A DNA stretch of 64,000 nucleotides, taken from positions 154,794,045 through 154,858,044 of the forward strand of contig CM043950.1 of NCBI GenBank assembly GCA_014529385.2, given 5' to 3'. A program made the position numbers and the translations under genes. This DNA is from Adiantum capillus-veneris (taxonomy: Eukaryota > Streptophyta > Polypodiopsida > Polypodiales > Pteridaceae). A model generated the notes under the pieces. It was not told where the DNA came from and ran no database searches. It saw nothing but the letters and a program-made list of their open reading frames with translations. Positions within the stretch are counted from its first letter, which is position 1; each line of letters starts with the position of its first letter. Below, piece after piece: positions 20,210 through 33,898 of the stretch.

Positions 20210-20345
20210 CTGATCTCTTTAGTATGTTGGGATTAGTCAAAGGTCAAGTCTCTTTGGATATTGCACTGGGTCTAGATGCAGGCATTACCAAAGACCAAAT
20301 TGGATTTCTAGTTCAAAATTTATCTAAAGACAAAAGTCCAGGTTG
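20210..20345 (+). pseudogene. LINE RT N-terminal scrap
   Basis: The plus strand reads ITKDQIGFLVQNLSKDKSPG, a form of the conserved LINE motif before the RT fingers (KDKSPG). It ends in unrelated sequence. Confidence 0.5.
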
Positions 20346-21123
20346 TAATGAAACTTACAATGAATTGGCCACACCTCGCAGCAGGGACCGAGCCATGCAT
20401 CATTTACGTTCTTGATAGAGATAAGGTGATAAAGCCTAACAACTCAGCATAGAAATCAGAACATAAGTCTAATGAGGATCAATGATCAGTTCTCCTTGCA
20501 GATTCTTGAACTCCACAATGTCTTGTCTAGCATATGAAGGATGAAGCCGAGCATAAAATCAATGAGTATGGGAATTATTATCTTTTAAGACCTCACACAA
20601 CAGCTTCACTAAAAAAAGACAAGGCAAAAAAGCCACCAAGTAATAGTGTGCAAGGACATACCCTACAAGCATCCAAGGATACTCATATACGGAGGAACAT
20701 GTTCAAAAGAAGTGCCAGTCTGGGAAGAGGAAACAAGGATCATTAAGGGATGAGTAGTAGTGGAAGGCACAATGAACCACATCCATATAATAAATTCATG
20801 TAGCAACACCATCTCATTCATCTTCCCGAGGGCAAGGTAGCAAAGTCCAGGATGATGTCCACAGGGCTAACAGAATTGCTGTTAAGCACAAAATCAATGC
20901 ATCAATAGATAAGTAGTGCACCAAATGCAAGTGGGGAGAGGTATAAGGACAATGGAACAGATTTTTAGGGGGTAAACCGCCAAAATAGGCTATAATCATA
21001 CAAAGTAAGGCTCAAGGCCATTAAACTTATAAAGGCCATGGAGAGATTGAATTTGCCGTGACAAAAAATTTCTCAAGAGCTCCCTCAGGGATGGCGATGG
21101 CAGATAACATGTGCTAGCCCTAT
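20346..21123 (-). pseudogene. remnant interior of a copia-like element
   Basis: Directly inside the LTR and PBS at 21124-21371, the minus strand has MLSAIAIPEGALEKFFVTAN and, one frame away, YKFNGLEPYFV, which resembles the start of copia gag (F-x-G-x-x-[YF]-x-x-W). The remainder to 20346 shows no intact reading frame and no 3' LTR. Confidence 0.4.
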
Positions 21124-21135
21124 GCTCTAATGCCA
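21124..21135 (-). promoter_or_regulatory. primer binding site, initiator-tRNA-Met-like
   Basis: Minus-strand TGGCATTAGAGC directly follows the LTR end; it matches the common plant TGGTATCAGAGC site in 10 of 12 positions. Confidence 0.65.
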
Positions 21136-21371
21136 TGTCAGAATGTGCAATGGAAGGAGAGAGGAAAGAAACATGGCACATGAGAAAGACAAGAGACGCG
21201 TGGAGACGGATGAAAGAAAGGTCGGTCAGCTGGCTCAATAACTCCAGATGGAAATCTACGCAAATGACAACAAGAAAAGAGGATATAGGGTACCCTAGGT
21301 TGTATATATATGGGTGAGGTCGGGCAATAAACCCAAAAATATCCACGACCCCACAAAAATAGCCCACGACA
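21136..21371 (-). repeat. 5' LTR of a copia-like element
   Basis: On the minus strand it runs TGTCGTGGGC...CATTCTGACA (236 bp), with TATA-like ATATATATA near the centre. It is followed by the PBS. No second LTR was found, so the element is truncated. Confidence 0.6.
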
Positions 21372-22094
21372 AAGGGGAATTGTTTTTTTTTTCCCCCAGA
21401 AAAAGATCCTTCTATTAGTTAATAAAACTACCCGTAGGGCTACAACCACCTCTACTAGAGAGGGCTACAACAATCATAAGGGGAGACTCTCCCAATGAAA
21501 AAACAGCATATGTACAATGAGGGCTAAATCAGGAGATGGGAGGAGGGAAAAGCCACAGAAGTGGACGGTAGTGCCGTCTGAGATCACCGCGGACCATGGT
21601 GAAGAAAGGCCCTGCGCGCCAGAGTCGAAGGAACGCCTCTCTACGTCTCGCATGCGGTCCGAGCTGCCCTGAAGTCTCTCGAACTGTCCCCTAAGAGTAT
21701 GGATCAGCTCCAGCCAAAAATCTCGAACAGTCTCCGCTGGTGGCACAAGGCGAGCCTCAAAGATGCGGAAGCAGTAGGCCGCCAGATGAACCAGTGTGTC
21801 AGGCCACATACGAGCTCCCAACACACCTCTCTCTCACTGCACCATTCCTATGGAATAAGCTATGTAGCAGGCTAGAGTGTAGGTCGACCCCCCTATAACA
21901 CTATCATCGTGCTAGTGGAGGATAGCTCAAACTATAGTGCAGGGCCCGTGAGAGTGGACCAAGGAGCTGCCCCCCCAGTGTACTACCATGCTGTGGAAAA
22001 GCTGGCATCAGCCGAAGGACTTGAAGCCAAACCTGTTGTGCCATAGGTCAGTCCCACAGACAGTGACGCTGACTCTCCAAAGGATGGTCACAAG

Positions 22095-22942
22095 CTACGC
22101 ATGCCGCTGAAAGCCACAGTTGGATGCTTTGTAACTCCTTTGGCAAACCTGAGAACTGAATCCAAGCACCCAGAATGCGTGCTGGACTCTGTGACATGGA
22201 ACCCCAAGAAACATGAGGCCTACTACCAACCAAGTGGCCTCTCTGAGTGTTGACCATGGGGTTCCAAACAAGGGGGATGTCTCAAGCGCTCTTCCGTGCA
22301 GGTGGGCTGGTGCTACTCTAGCCCTCTCCGCAGCTGCTCCCAAGAGCGAAACAGGCTCACAGCAAAACGATCCTCCAGTCTCCTGCTCAGACCGACTTTG
22401 CGCATCTCTGTAGAGATCCATCTGATGGAAGGTCTCCAAGGGCCTCCTGCTTGAGGCACTCGAGCTCGAAGCAGCTGAAGCAAAAAATCCTTCCAGTGCT
22501 CCTCCCTTGGAAGCAGTACTCTGACAACAAACTTCCTAAGAAGGGCTCTACTCTGTTGTGCTGGGTCTATGATCCCGAACCCCCCTTGAGAACAAGGTAG
22601 AGTGATGACCTACCATGCTACTTTGGCCCAGGCTATCTGAGTGTCGCGCCCTGGCCAAAGAAAGTTCCGGATCAACCTCTCTACCTAGCTGATGCAAGAG
22701 CTCAAAAAGATCCAACAAGATGTAATGTACCACATAGTAGCCAACACCACCTCGTTGGCCACTACAACTCTGCTTGCCAAAGAGAGTCGTGTCGAACTCC
22801 AATGAAGCAACTTCCTCCTGATGGACAAGAGGAGGGGAGCAATCTGCTGCTCAGGAGACAAGTCCAGGCCAAACTGACTGCCCAAGCAATGAACTGCAGT
22901 CCCTGGGGGAATCAATCTAAAACCCTCACACCTGGCAGCCAA
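22095..22942 (-). pseudogene. LINE-A post-RT and C-terminal region
   Basis: Minus-strand text includes LGSQFGLDLSPEQQIAPLLL, then SIRRKLLHWSSTRLSLASRV, then VLATMWYITSCW, the typical segment following RT in plant LINEs. Downstream frames continue with degenerate sequence to about 21474. Confidence 0.65.
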
Positions 22943-23058
22943 TCAGGCGTAGGAACACTACTAACCCAGAAAGCCATTGTCTTCCTATAGTTGATCACTG
23001 CGCCTGATGCACAACAAAACGTCTCTAGAGCCTGCTTACACATGTGCAGGTTGGCCTC

Positions 23059-23416
23059 CTATCCCTCCAAGTACAAAGTTGAGTTGTCTGCAAACTCAGC
23101 ATCCTGTAGCTCATTGCCCCGAATAGGGAGCGCTAAGCCACGGAAACCAACCTGCTCTGAAACCAAGAATCTGCTCATTGCCTCATCATAGAACAGAAAG
23201 AGGAAGGGGGTTAGAGGGCATCCCTGTCTGACCGAGAGTGTGAGCATGAAACGGTCGCCTCCACCTCCTGCCAAAAGCACCTGATTGTGTGCACGTCTGT
23301 AGAGATGACACACCTCTTATCCAAGCATCTGAGAATCCCATCCTACGTAGAGTACCCTCCAAGAAGTCCCAGTCAACTCTGTCGTAGGCCTTCTCAAAAT
23401 CGAGAAGAAGTATCAC
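23059..23416 (-). pseudogene. LINE-A reverse transcriptase core, catalytic site mutated
   Basis: The minus strand reads DFEKAYDRVDWDFLEGTLRR, then LSVRQGCPLTPFLFLFYDEA, then EFADNSTLYLEG. The usual F-A-D-D catalytic box is FADN, so the second Asp is lost. Two frames are used (23416-23186 and 23313-23059). Confidence 0.75.
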
Positions 23417-24225
23417 CAGATCCTCACCTCAGACGCGCGCGAGGGCAGACACCTCCAAAAAAGTGAAGATGTTGTCTAGGATACTGCGCTCCTTGACAAA
23501 ACCTGTCTAGGTCCATGTTTAATGCTCTCTAGAAGTGGCTGAATCCTCAAGCTCACGCCCTTGGCTAGAATTTTGTAGGCTGATTTGAGGATGGTGATGG
23601 GTCACCACTGCCGAATCTCATCCAAGGAGCCTCCCTCCTTGGGAATGAGGTAGATCAAGCTCTCACTCATGCTGTCAGTCATCTCTTCTGTGTGCAAGAG
23701 GTACTAAAAAGCGTTGCAAAGGTTTGTGCCTAGTAAGTCCCAGTACTCCAAGAAAAAACTGGGAGTCAAACCATCCTCCCCAAGACAACTACCACGAGGA
23801 AGTGCTGTCAGGGCCGCATGGAGCTCCTCTAGCTGGATAGGCAACTCAAGTCTCTGACGCATCTCCTCAGTCACAAGACAAGGTATCTCTGCCCAAACCT
23901 GCTCTCTACATGTATCCTAACGCTCTAACTGAGACTCTGCTGATAGCAGTCACGGTAGAAGTCAGTAGCAACTGTACGTATATCCTCTGGTTCTGAAGCA
24001 ACTGACCCATCAGGTCTCCTCAATTGTCTAACAATGTGTGCGAATGATAGGGTCCCACTACCTCAAAGAACAACCCAGTCACTCTGTCACCCACCTGGGT
24101 CCACTAGATGCTTGTCGATGGAAAGAAAACTTGTGACGCCTCTGCTCTATGCTGGCAAGCTCCTGGTGACCCTGCTGCAACTGCTTCTCCAACTAAGAAC
24201 TGTCTGGGTGATGCTCGTGCATCCT

Positions 24226-24790
24226 CTACAAGAAAGCAACGCCCCGACGGAGACACTGCTCCTCCTCCCTCGCTGCAGCCAGGCAGGCCGTAGAATCTTG
24301 TAGAAAGAGATGACTAAGCTGAGCAAGTCGAGAGGCCACTTTGTCAGCAGGAGAGTCCTGTGTGTCCAAGCCCTCTGTCCAAAGAGCCACCACTCGCTCT
24401 CTAAGCTCTGATTCCAACAAGATCCTCTCAGGGATGCGTAGCATCGTTCTCCCCCTCCTCTTTCTATCTGTCACTGTGAGGATCACTGGTGCATGGTCCG
24501 AAAAAAGATGTCCCAGCCCAAGTCACAGATGTGGTCACTGGCGTAGAAGCGATCTATCCGAGATAGATTCACTGCTCCCACTCTGTGGTCCAAGCGAGAG
24601 AAGGCCAAGTGTCAAGGGGCCTCACAAATCCAGAGTGCTCCCAAACATCTGAAACCCTCAACGTCATACATAGTCTCTCCTAGGTTGCCAACTCAGCTCC
24701 ATGCACATTAGCATGGCTACCACCAATCCTGTCTGAGGGGTCCCCCAACATGTTGAAGTCACCCCCAATGCACCATTGCTCTGCATACGG
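24226..24790 (-). pseudogene. LINE-A APE-type endonuclease
   Basis: The minus strand reads CIGGDFNMLGDPSDRIGGSH (GDFN at about 24752-24763) and later DHAPVILTVTDRKRRG (about 24490-24440), the catalytic Asp-His region. The sequence between is frame-broken. It continues into the RT linker RIPERILLESELRERVVALW. Confidence 0.7.
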
Positions 24791-24816
24791 CAGAGCCCGG
24801 GGGATTCACTATGTAG

Positions 24817-25010
24817 TGAAGGAGTACGAGCGGAAGTGCGACACGAGAGAGAGAGTGCGAGAAGAAGAGCACGACGATATGGTGAACTCGCTCTACTGTA
24901 ATGTGTAGAGCATAGTGAGTTCTTATTAGGTTTTTACAAAAGAATATGTGTACATACTTGGCGGCCCGCCCACTTACCTGGGCGACCACATTGGGCTTTA
25001 TACCCCAACA
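24817..25010 (-). repeat. copia 3' LTR
   Basis: A 194-bp repeat, on the minus strand TGTTGGGGTATAAAGCCC...CTCCTTCA, with TG...CA ends and the target-site duplication TGTAG outside. Confidence 0.75.
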
Positions 25011-25099
25011 ACCTCCCACTTAAAGTCCAATGTGGTACTTTAAGTGTGAGAGAAGCTACTATACAAGCTAATATACAAGAGATGTAGAGAAGTGATGTA

Positions 25100-27121
25100 C
25101 TACCCTACACCTAACTGCTTGCGAAAATGCGCAAAGCTCTCTGAGGGAAGTCCTTTTGTAAGTAGATCAGTAGGATTTTCTGTGGTGTGAACTTTGACAA
25201 GCTGAAGTTGCTTATCCTCAAGCATTTCCCTGATGAAATGATACTTCACATCCACATGCTTTGTCTTTGAGTGATAAACTGGATTGCGAGCCAATTGTAT
25301 AGCACTTTGACTATCACAATATAACACAGACATCTCTTCTTTGATTCCCAAATCTGTTACTAGTCGATTAAGCCAAATTGATTCTTTGCATGCCTTTGAT
25401 GCTGCAACATATTCAACCTCTGTAGTAGACTGAGTAACACAATCTTGTAATCTAGAACGCCATGATACTACTCCACCAGCCAATGTAAAGACATACCCTG
25501 ACGTAGACCTTCGGTTTTCTAAGTCACCTTCATAATCTGAGTCTGTAAAACCCTTTACACTTAGCTCCTGACTCCCATAGCATATATGCATACTCTTTGT
25601 AGCTTTCAGGTACCTCAATATTCCTTTCACTGCCTCCCAATGTTTCTTGCCTGGGTTTGACATGTATCGACTTACTACTCCCACTGCAAATGCAATGTCT
25701 GGGCGAGTAGCAATCATTGCATACATCAAACTACCCACTGCAAACGCATATGGAATCTTATCCATTTCAGCCTGTTCTTCGTCAGACACAGGACAATCTT
25801 TTTTGCTAAGTTTCACATATGGTGGCAATGGAACACTCAGTGCCTTTCCCTTCTCCATATTGAAACGTTGCAAAACCTTGTCAATATACTCTGTTTGAGA
25901 TAACCAAATCAACTTCTTTGATCTGTCTCTCTCAATGCGCATACCAAGTATATGACTTGCCTCACCCATGTCTTTCATGTCAAACGATTTTGCCATCTTT
26001 GACTTCAAAGCTGAAATTTCTTCCAAGTGCTTGCCAGCAATCAACATGTCATCCACATACAAAATAAGGATCAGCCAGCTACCATCCTTAGCCTTCTTTG
26101 TATATAGACAGTGATCGAACTCACTTCGTTTGTAGCCTTGAGAAAGCATAAACTTGTGGAATTTATGGTACCATGCCCTCGGTGATTGTTTTAAGCCATA
26201 AAGACTCTTTAACAACTGGCATACCCATTCTTCCTTGCCTTTCTCAACAAACCCTTCTGGCTGCTGCATGTAAATTTCCACATCTAAATCACCATGCAAG
26301 AACGCTGTCTTGACATCCATTTGGTGCAACACCAAATCTAATATGGCAACCAATGCAAGAAAGCATCTCAATGTAGTCATCTTGACCACCGGAGAGAAGA
26401 CTTCATCAAAGTCAATGCCTTGTTCTTGCTTAAAGCCCTTGGCAACAAGCCTTGCTTTGTACTTTGGCTGACTATCATGAGCGGTGATCTTATACCTGTA
26501 AACCCATTTACAGGGTAGAGCCTTTTTGCCCCGTGGTAATTTAACTAGCTTCCATGTCTGGTTTTTATGCAGAGCTGTCATCTGTGACTGCATGGTCAAT
26601 TGCCAATTCCCGGAGTCCTTCATTTGCACTGCTTCCTTGTAACATGAAGGCTCATTGCAATCAGTCAACATGACATATTTCATAGATGGAACAAACCTAT
26701 CAGGAGGTCGCGTGACACGTCCGGATCTACGCACAATAGGTGGCTCAGGCTCAGCCACAACTTGTGGTTCCACTCTATCCTGTCCTTGCTCCTCTTGAGC
26801 CCTGACATTTTGTCTTGCACGTGCAGGTCCATCTTCTTGGAAGACAACTCTTCTAATCTCCTCAACCCTCTCTGGTTTAGAATGATATTTGGATTCATTG
26901 AAGTGAACATCATTACTGCGAACAACCTTTCTGGATTCGGGATCCCAAAGTTTGTACCCCATCTCACCAGAATTACCATAGCCTAGAAAGATGCACTTTC
27001 TACTCTTTGGCTCAAGTTTGTTCCTAAATTCCTTTGGAACGTGAGTATATGCCTCATAGCCAAAGACTCTGAGATGTTTGTATGAGGGCATTTTGCCTGA
27101 CCATACCATCTCACTGACTCC
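25100..27121 (-). pseudogene. copia RT and RNase H
   Basis: The 669-residue ORF contains the integrase C-terminal motif RVFGYEAYTHVPKEFRNKLE near its start, then the RT (NQTWKLVKLPRGKKALPCKW, then ARLVAKGFKQEQGIDFDEVF, then LYGLKQSPRAWY), with the catalytic YVDD at about residue 350, then RNase H (GFTDSDYEGDLENRRSTSGY, then TEVEYVAASKACKE, then YCDSQSAIQLARNP, then KHVDVKYHFIRE). It has no internal stop. It is separated from the upstream ORF by a 2-bp insertion near 27124, so the polyprotein is not continuous. It would otherwise make cDNA in the virus-like particle. Confidence 0.9.
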
Positions 27122-27123
27122 TT

Positions 27124-29076
27124 CTACAAAACCTTGCTAGGAGATCTATTTACAAGATGAACAGCTGTTGATACAGCTTCAGCCCAAAACCCATTTGGCA
27201 GATGTGCATTAGACAACATACTTCTGACCTTCTCTTGTATGGTCCTATTCATCCTCTCAGCAACACCATTTTGAGGAGGATTGTAAGGAGCAGTAAGTTC
27301 ACGTTTTATACCTTTTGACTCACAAAAGTACTGAAAGGCCTTTGAAACATACTCTCCACCATTGTTAGTGCGTAAGCATTTCAGCTTCTTGCCACTCTGA
27401 TTCTCCACAAGTGTCACAAACCTTTTGAAAACACTAAACGCTTCATCCTTGTGCTTGAGAAAGTAAACCCATACTTTCCTCGAGTAATCATCTATAAATG
27501 TCATAAAGTTAGAAGCTCCCCCTAGAGATAGGTTAGGCATAGGTCCACACAAATCACTATGAACAAGGGCCAACTGTGTATCTCTTCTACTGCTTCTATG
27601 CTTATGTGGCTGCTGTGTTTGCTCACCATACAGACAATGTTCACAGAATTCAAAATCATTAAATAAAAAGCCAGGCAAATAACCAGAACAAGACAAGATT
27701 TCCATTCCCTTCTTGGACATATGTCCTAACCGGCTATGCCACAAAGAAACGTTCGGCTGCTCGGTTACATTGATTACATTTTTAGAGACATTTGATACAT
27801 AAATCATGTAAAGTCCTCCAGACTTTACTCCATGTGCTACTGTCATAGAACCCTTGGATATCTTCCACATGTTCTGTCCAAAAGTGGTGACGTAGCCAGC
27901 ATCATCAAGTAAACCTGTGCTGATCAAGCTCTTTGTAATTGCGGGAACATGTCTCACATTCTTCAGCGTGAAAGAAGAGCCATTCTGAAACTTCAATTGT
28001 ACATCTCCAACACCTAAGATCTTACATGTCTGCCCATTGCCTAGCCAAACATGATCTTTAGTGGTCACATAAGAGGTAAACCACTCCTTGTTTGGAGACA
28101 CATGAAGTGATGCCCCTGAGTCTATAATCCAGTCACTCTGTGCATTTCCATCAGATGGTGTAAGAAGAGCTGAGTCCATTGTATTCTTCAAGAAGTAGAT
28201 GTCTCCTGACACTAGACTGTCATCCTCTGCAACAGTGTTTGTCACATTTATTTCTTGAATCTTCACTGAGGACTTGTTCTTCTCACCATGGTCTTCAGCT
28301 TTCTCTTTGCCTTTTTCTGCTTTCCATTCTCTACAGTCTCTTTTCATGTGACCCTTCTTGCCACAATGGTAGCATTCTATGTCACTCTTGCCTTTAGCAC
28401 TGCGGGACTTGCTACGAGACTGATTCCTCTTTCCACCTTTGTACTTTTCTTTGGTCCTTCCCCTGACAACTAAGGCTGTTCCTTTGCCTTTGTCCATTGT
28501 CTTTCTATTGGTTTTTTTAGTAAGCAGACTTCCTTCTACACCTGCTATGTTCAAACCATCTGGAGGTGCAGAATTACTCAAAGCTGTGCGAAAAGTGTCC
28601 CAACTTTCCGGCAATGTGATCAACAGGAACATAGCTCTAACAGGTTCATCAAACTTGACACCTTGAGCTGACAACTGACTATAGATTGTGTTGAATTCAT
28701 TCAGATGATTGGACATAGGTGTCCCTTCTTTCATCTTCAAGTCAACAAGCTTCTTAAGCCAGTATACCTGTGAAGCTGCACTCTGCTTCTCATAAAGATC
28801 ACTCAGCTTTAACCATGCTTGATAAGCCGACATCTCGTCTGCTACATTGAAGTAAACGCTTTCTGCCAAAGTCAGCATAATGGTAGAAAGTGCCAATTCA
28901 TCCATTTTGCTCCATTCATCTTCGTCCATATCTTCTGGTTTTATCCCCTTGAGCTTTATAGGTTTTATCTGCTTCTTTTGTACCAACACGTGCCAAATCT
29001 GCTTCTTCCACAATGGGAAATTGGTTCCATCCAGCTTCTTGATATTGTAAAGAGCAGTGTCCTATGATCTAGCCAT
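27124..29076 (-). pseudogene. copia gag, protease and integrase
   Basis: The likely ATG is at 29076 (MARS) but an in-frame TAG follows at 29064-29062, after which 629 codons are open. Gag (UBN2-like) covers about residues 1-150 of that part, the zinc knuckle CYHCGKKGHMKRDC 214-227, protease WIIDSGAS with DSG at 298-300, the GAG-pre-integrase WHSRLGHM near 427, and the integrase core from about 480. The integrase second catalytic Asp is replaced: RTNNGGEY instead of the usual RTDNGGEY. The ORF ends at a frameshift stop after NRSPSKVL. Confidence 0.88.
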
Positions 29077-30000
29077 AGCTACGCTTCACAGTGGTTTACT
29101 TTCCTGGGAAAAATTCGGCAGAGTTTCCCCTGTAAACTGACCTCTGAACCAATATCAACCTGTCAAATGAACCAAGAAAGCTTCAGATTCTGCATAAATT
29201 TCGGCAGAGTCTCCTTTGTAAAATGGCTCTGGTGTACTCAAAAACAGACCAAAAAACAGCTCAAAAAACATTGTCTCTCTGACACTGTAAGCTGTGGGTA
29301 AACCTGTCCTGCACCCGTACTGTCTCTGACTGTTCTGTCATTGTCCTGTAAGCATAGACTGCGACAATGCCTCAACGGCAGTAAAGCAAAGATGCAATCC
29401 CAACTGTCTAGCTCACAGTCAATACATCCTAGCTGCCTATCTAAGGGTGCTCGAGGGATCGCTCCAAGACCTGTATCACCGAAAGGATCTCAACATTCGA
29501 GAATCCCCCAGCTCAATTAAAACCTCACTCGACCCTCAACAAAGGCTACAGTAAATCTGACAGTACATAGACTTCCCACAAAGTCATACATCCACAAATT
29601 TCCCACTATATGCTGTAACCGTTGCGGCGGTTGTTTGCTGCGTGACTCACAGCCAGCAAACCCTCAACAGAATACATCATCTCTAACAATACATCCCATG
29701 TGGAAGTACCCGCAATGTCAGGATGAAATCTGGAATATCAAGCAGCAAACACAAGCTACCTGATGAACTAGTGGATGTCACCTACAGTCTGTGTGTAGAT
29801 ACGCCCGTGTCGTATGTGACACGCCTCCAAGAACTGTGAGCCGTCCTTCGATGTGTAGACAGCCATTTTCGACTACGTGGTCTCAGCGGGTGCAGATCAG
29901 ACTCTGCAAATTTAGGGTTTTCGGCCTACGACTGGAGGTGTACATACCTGGCGGCCCGCCCACTTACCTGGGCGACCACATTGGGCTTTATACCCCAACA
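29077..30000 (-). repeat. copia 5' LTR start and leader, non-matching to the 3' LTR
   Basis: The terminal ~64 bp (29937-30000) match the 3' LTR almost exactly; beyond that the sequence differs completely from the expected LTR body. The rest is an A/C-rich leader without an ORF or a clear primer site. It may be a chimeric or deleted LTR. Confidence 0.5.
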
Positions 30001-30005
30001 TGTAG

Positions 30006-31315
<1,310 letters not shown>

Positions 31316-31481
31316 GGGAGATGACCTTACATTGGCACAAGTGGCACACATGCAAGAGTTGATGCCAGAGATCAGGGCAGCAAGAGAAAAGGGGAAAATC
31401 GCCTTTTATAGAGGAGGGAAAGTAGTGGTTCTTGGAAAGCGCTCAGCATGACGGTGCGAGACCTATGGGGCGACGCTCCGG

Positions 31482-32788
31482 ATAGCGGCGTGGAATTGTA
31501 CTGGATCATATAGGCTAGATGTAGGTGCCTTTGAAGATAGCTTTAGGGACAGAGACATAGTTTTCTACTCAGAGACACACCAGATACCGAGACAGCGTAT
31601 GCCTTATGGGAAACACCTGGTCGACCAGACATGAGATCTCTTCGGGGTAGCCGGGGTTCAGGAGGAGTAGCAGTCTTATTTAAAGAGGAGCTGAAACCAC
31701 TACTACAGGTTATCAGGAAAGATGAGCAAGCAAGGTATATGTGGGTGATAATGAAAGCCGAGACAGGTAGATTTCTATATATCGCTATATGCTACTTCCC
31801 TCCAAGTACCTCAGTCTACTCCTCACCTAAAGGACAGTCCCCTTTCTCCATATTGAATAATGACATATGGGAGTTCTCTAGAGATGGAGACATCGTTCTC
31901 TTAGGAGACTTTAATGCCAAAACGGTCAACTCTCAAGCAGTATTCTATGATACTTCTGAGGAAATGCTCAGAGAAGTGGATTTATCACAGAGGGGGCTTA
32001 CTAGAAACTCACAGGATAAAGAACACACTGAATATGGGAGACATCTCATGGAGATGGCAACTATACATGGTTTGGCCATACTTAATGGTCTAGACAATTT
32101 CCCGTTATCTGGGGGATTCACATGCTTCCCGCACAGGCATGGGGCCAGTACAGTGGATTATGTCATGACTTCACCGAGCTTTATTTCTAGTATCGAGGAC
32201 TTTAAGGTGGGACCCAGACCGGTGGGGATTGCAGTGGATCATGCTCTCTTGACCTTATCAATCTCCTTCCAATACAATGCCTCTCAAGTACAAAGGAAGA
32301 AGACACACACAAGATATACTTTCACGCCAGAGACTGATTCAGTCTATGTGGAAAAGATCTATAATAGGATGTGGGCAGCCGAGCCACTATATACTTTAGA
32401 GGAGATTACTTCTCAGTTAACAGAGATACTACATGGAGTAGCACAAGAGGCATACCCACATACTCAACCTAATCAGAAGAGAGGATATGGGAACATGCCT
32501 CAAAACAGTTGGTATGATGAGGAATGTAGAGAGATGAGAACCCAGGTCCAGAAAGAGCTGACACTTGGGATCATCACATATAAGCAGTCTCGGATTGCTC
32601 TTCAGCGTAAAGTACGTCGCAAGAAAAGGGCATTTTTAGCCAATCTGGAGAAGGATTTATATCAGCTCTTCTTGAGTCAGGACTCACATGAGGCCTGGCA
32701 CTTATTTCACGAGCACTCATCGCCTCTGACGATTACTTCTCCTGAGATTTGGGGTCAATATGTAACATCATTATATATGGTATTCTGA
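31482..32788 (+). pseudogene. LINE-B copy 1 APE-type endonuclease and linker
   Basis: The domain begins IAAWNCTGSYRLDVGAF (31482), with YSETHQ as the catalytic Glu region, then after a frameshift near 31625 continues in the 385-residue ORF 31631-32788: GSGGVAVLFKEELKPLL, YIAICYFPPSTSVYSSPKGQ, IVLLGDFNAKTVNS (GDFN motif), GASTVDYVMTS and AVDHALLTLS (Asp-His). The linker reads QNSWYDEECREM and KVRRKKRAFLANLEKD. It ends at an in-frame TGA after YMVF; the same frame continues into RT. It would nick target DNA for target-primed reverse transcription. Confidence 0.85.
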
Positions 32789-32851
32789 CAGCCTCCACTA
32801 CCAGATCCGCTAGAGCCATGCCCTGCTACTAGTACTTTCTTTACTACGAAA

Positions 32852-33898
32852 ATGGTGAAAAAAGCCATTGATAAGATGAAGACAAGAAGAGAATATGATC
32901 ATGATGGTTTAGTAGCAGAACATCTGATCCATGCCAGGGATCAAGTCCTTGCTCGTCTGTTTAATCGGGTCATGTGTGAAGGATTACCTGAATCTTGGAA
33001 ATTATCTACTATCGTACCTATTTTCAAGTCAGCGGATCCTATGATACCTAGGAAGTACCGTACCATTATGGTAGGTCACACATTGACCCGACTGTACGCA
33101 TCCATTCTTGAACAAAACTTGAGTAGATGGGCAGAAAATGAGGGCATAAGGGCAACAGGACAAGCTGGATTCAGAAGGGGTTATTCCACTTTAGATCATA
33201 TTCTTACGTTCACAGCCATTATTGAGGAAGGAAGAGCAAACAGGAAAAGGATGTATTGTTGCTTTGTGGATTTTCGGAAAGCCTTTGATACAGTACCAAG
33301 GGCCAGATTGATGCGCAGGATGCAAGAGTTAGGGGTCCCCAAAGAGATTATTTGGGGGATCATGGCCTTATACGGGTCAGTACGTACGCCAGAAGGGGAT
33401 TCTGACATTGTTCATTCCACCGTTGGAGTAAAGCAAGGATGCCCACTGTCCCCTACTTTATTTGGTATGTACATAGATGAGGTATCAGATTACATTGATA
33501 GAGAGGGTGACAGAGGTGCTCAACTTGCAGGTTCATGGATCCCTTTGTTGTTGTATGCAGATGATATTGTATTGATAGCAGAATCACAAGATGGAATGCA
33601 GAGGCAACTAGATGCATTACATAAATTCGCGGAGGACAGTGGACTGTCGGTAAACTTGGGTAAAACCAAAGTTATGGTGTTTAACACCACACCGCAGTGG
33701 GTTAGGAGATCGGCACCTACATTTGCATATGGCCAGGATACAGTAGAGTACACAGATGCATACACATACCTTGGGGTGGTATTTGCAGGACCGAAGTTTA
33801 CTCTTAAGAAAGCAGCGGATGCTAGATTTTCTAGAGCCTCTGCGGCCTTGGGAGGGTTGGAGAGGATGTGTTCACAAGTGCAGTTTCATGAACCATGA
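32852..33898 (+). pseudogene. LINE-B copy 1 reverse transcriptase
   Basis: A 348-residue ORF with all main RT blocks: IVPIFKSADPMIPRKYRTI, then GQAGFRRGYSTLDHILTF, then FVDFRKAFDTVPRARL, then VKQGCPLSPTLFGMYIDEV, then LLLYADDIVLIAES with YADD intact, then NLGKTKVMVFNTT. The first Met is only the first after the upstream in-frame TGA (32786-32788). It ends at a TGA (33896-33898) where copy 2 has an Arg codon, consistent with CGA to TGA decay. Confidence 0.9.

Larger units (their letters stand above)
21383..24811 (-). mobile_element. LINE-A copy, 5'-truncated, with A tail
   Basis: On the minus strand, endonuclease (about 24790-24226), RT (about 23416-23059), post-RT region (22942-22548), C-terminal part (22439-21474) and a terminal A run (T10 at 21383-21392 on the plus strand) are in normal LINE order. 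The ORF is broken by many frameshifts. A copia element is inserted at its 5' side at 24811/24812. Confidence 0.75.
24817..30000 (-). mobile_element. Ty1/copia retrotransposon
   Basis: The element is bounded by the 5-bp duplication TGTAG (24812-24816 and 30001-30005) and starts TGTTGGGG at 30000 on the minus strand. Gag, protease, integrase, RT and RNase H follow in copia order. A purine tract (AAGTGGGAGGT, complement of 25011-25021) precedes the 3' LTR. It is inactive: an early gag stop, a frameshift between integrase and RT, and a changed integrase catalytic residue. The two LTRs share only their first ~64 bp. Confidence 0.85.
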
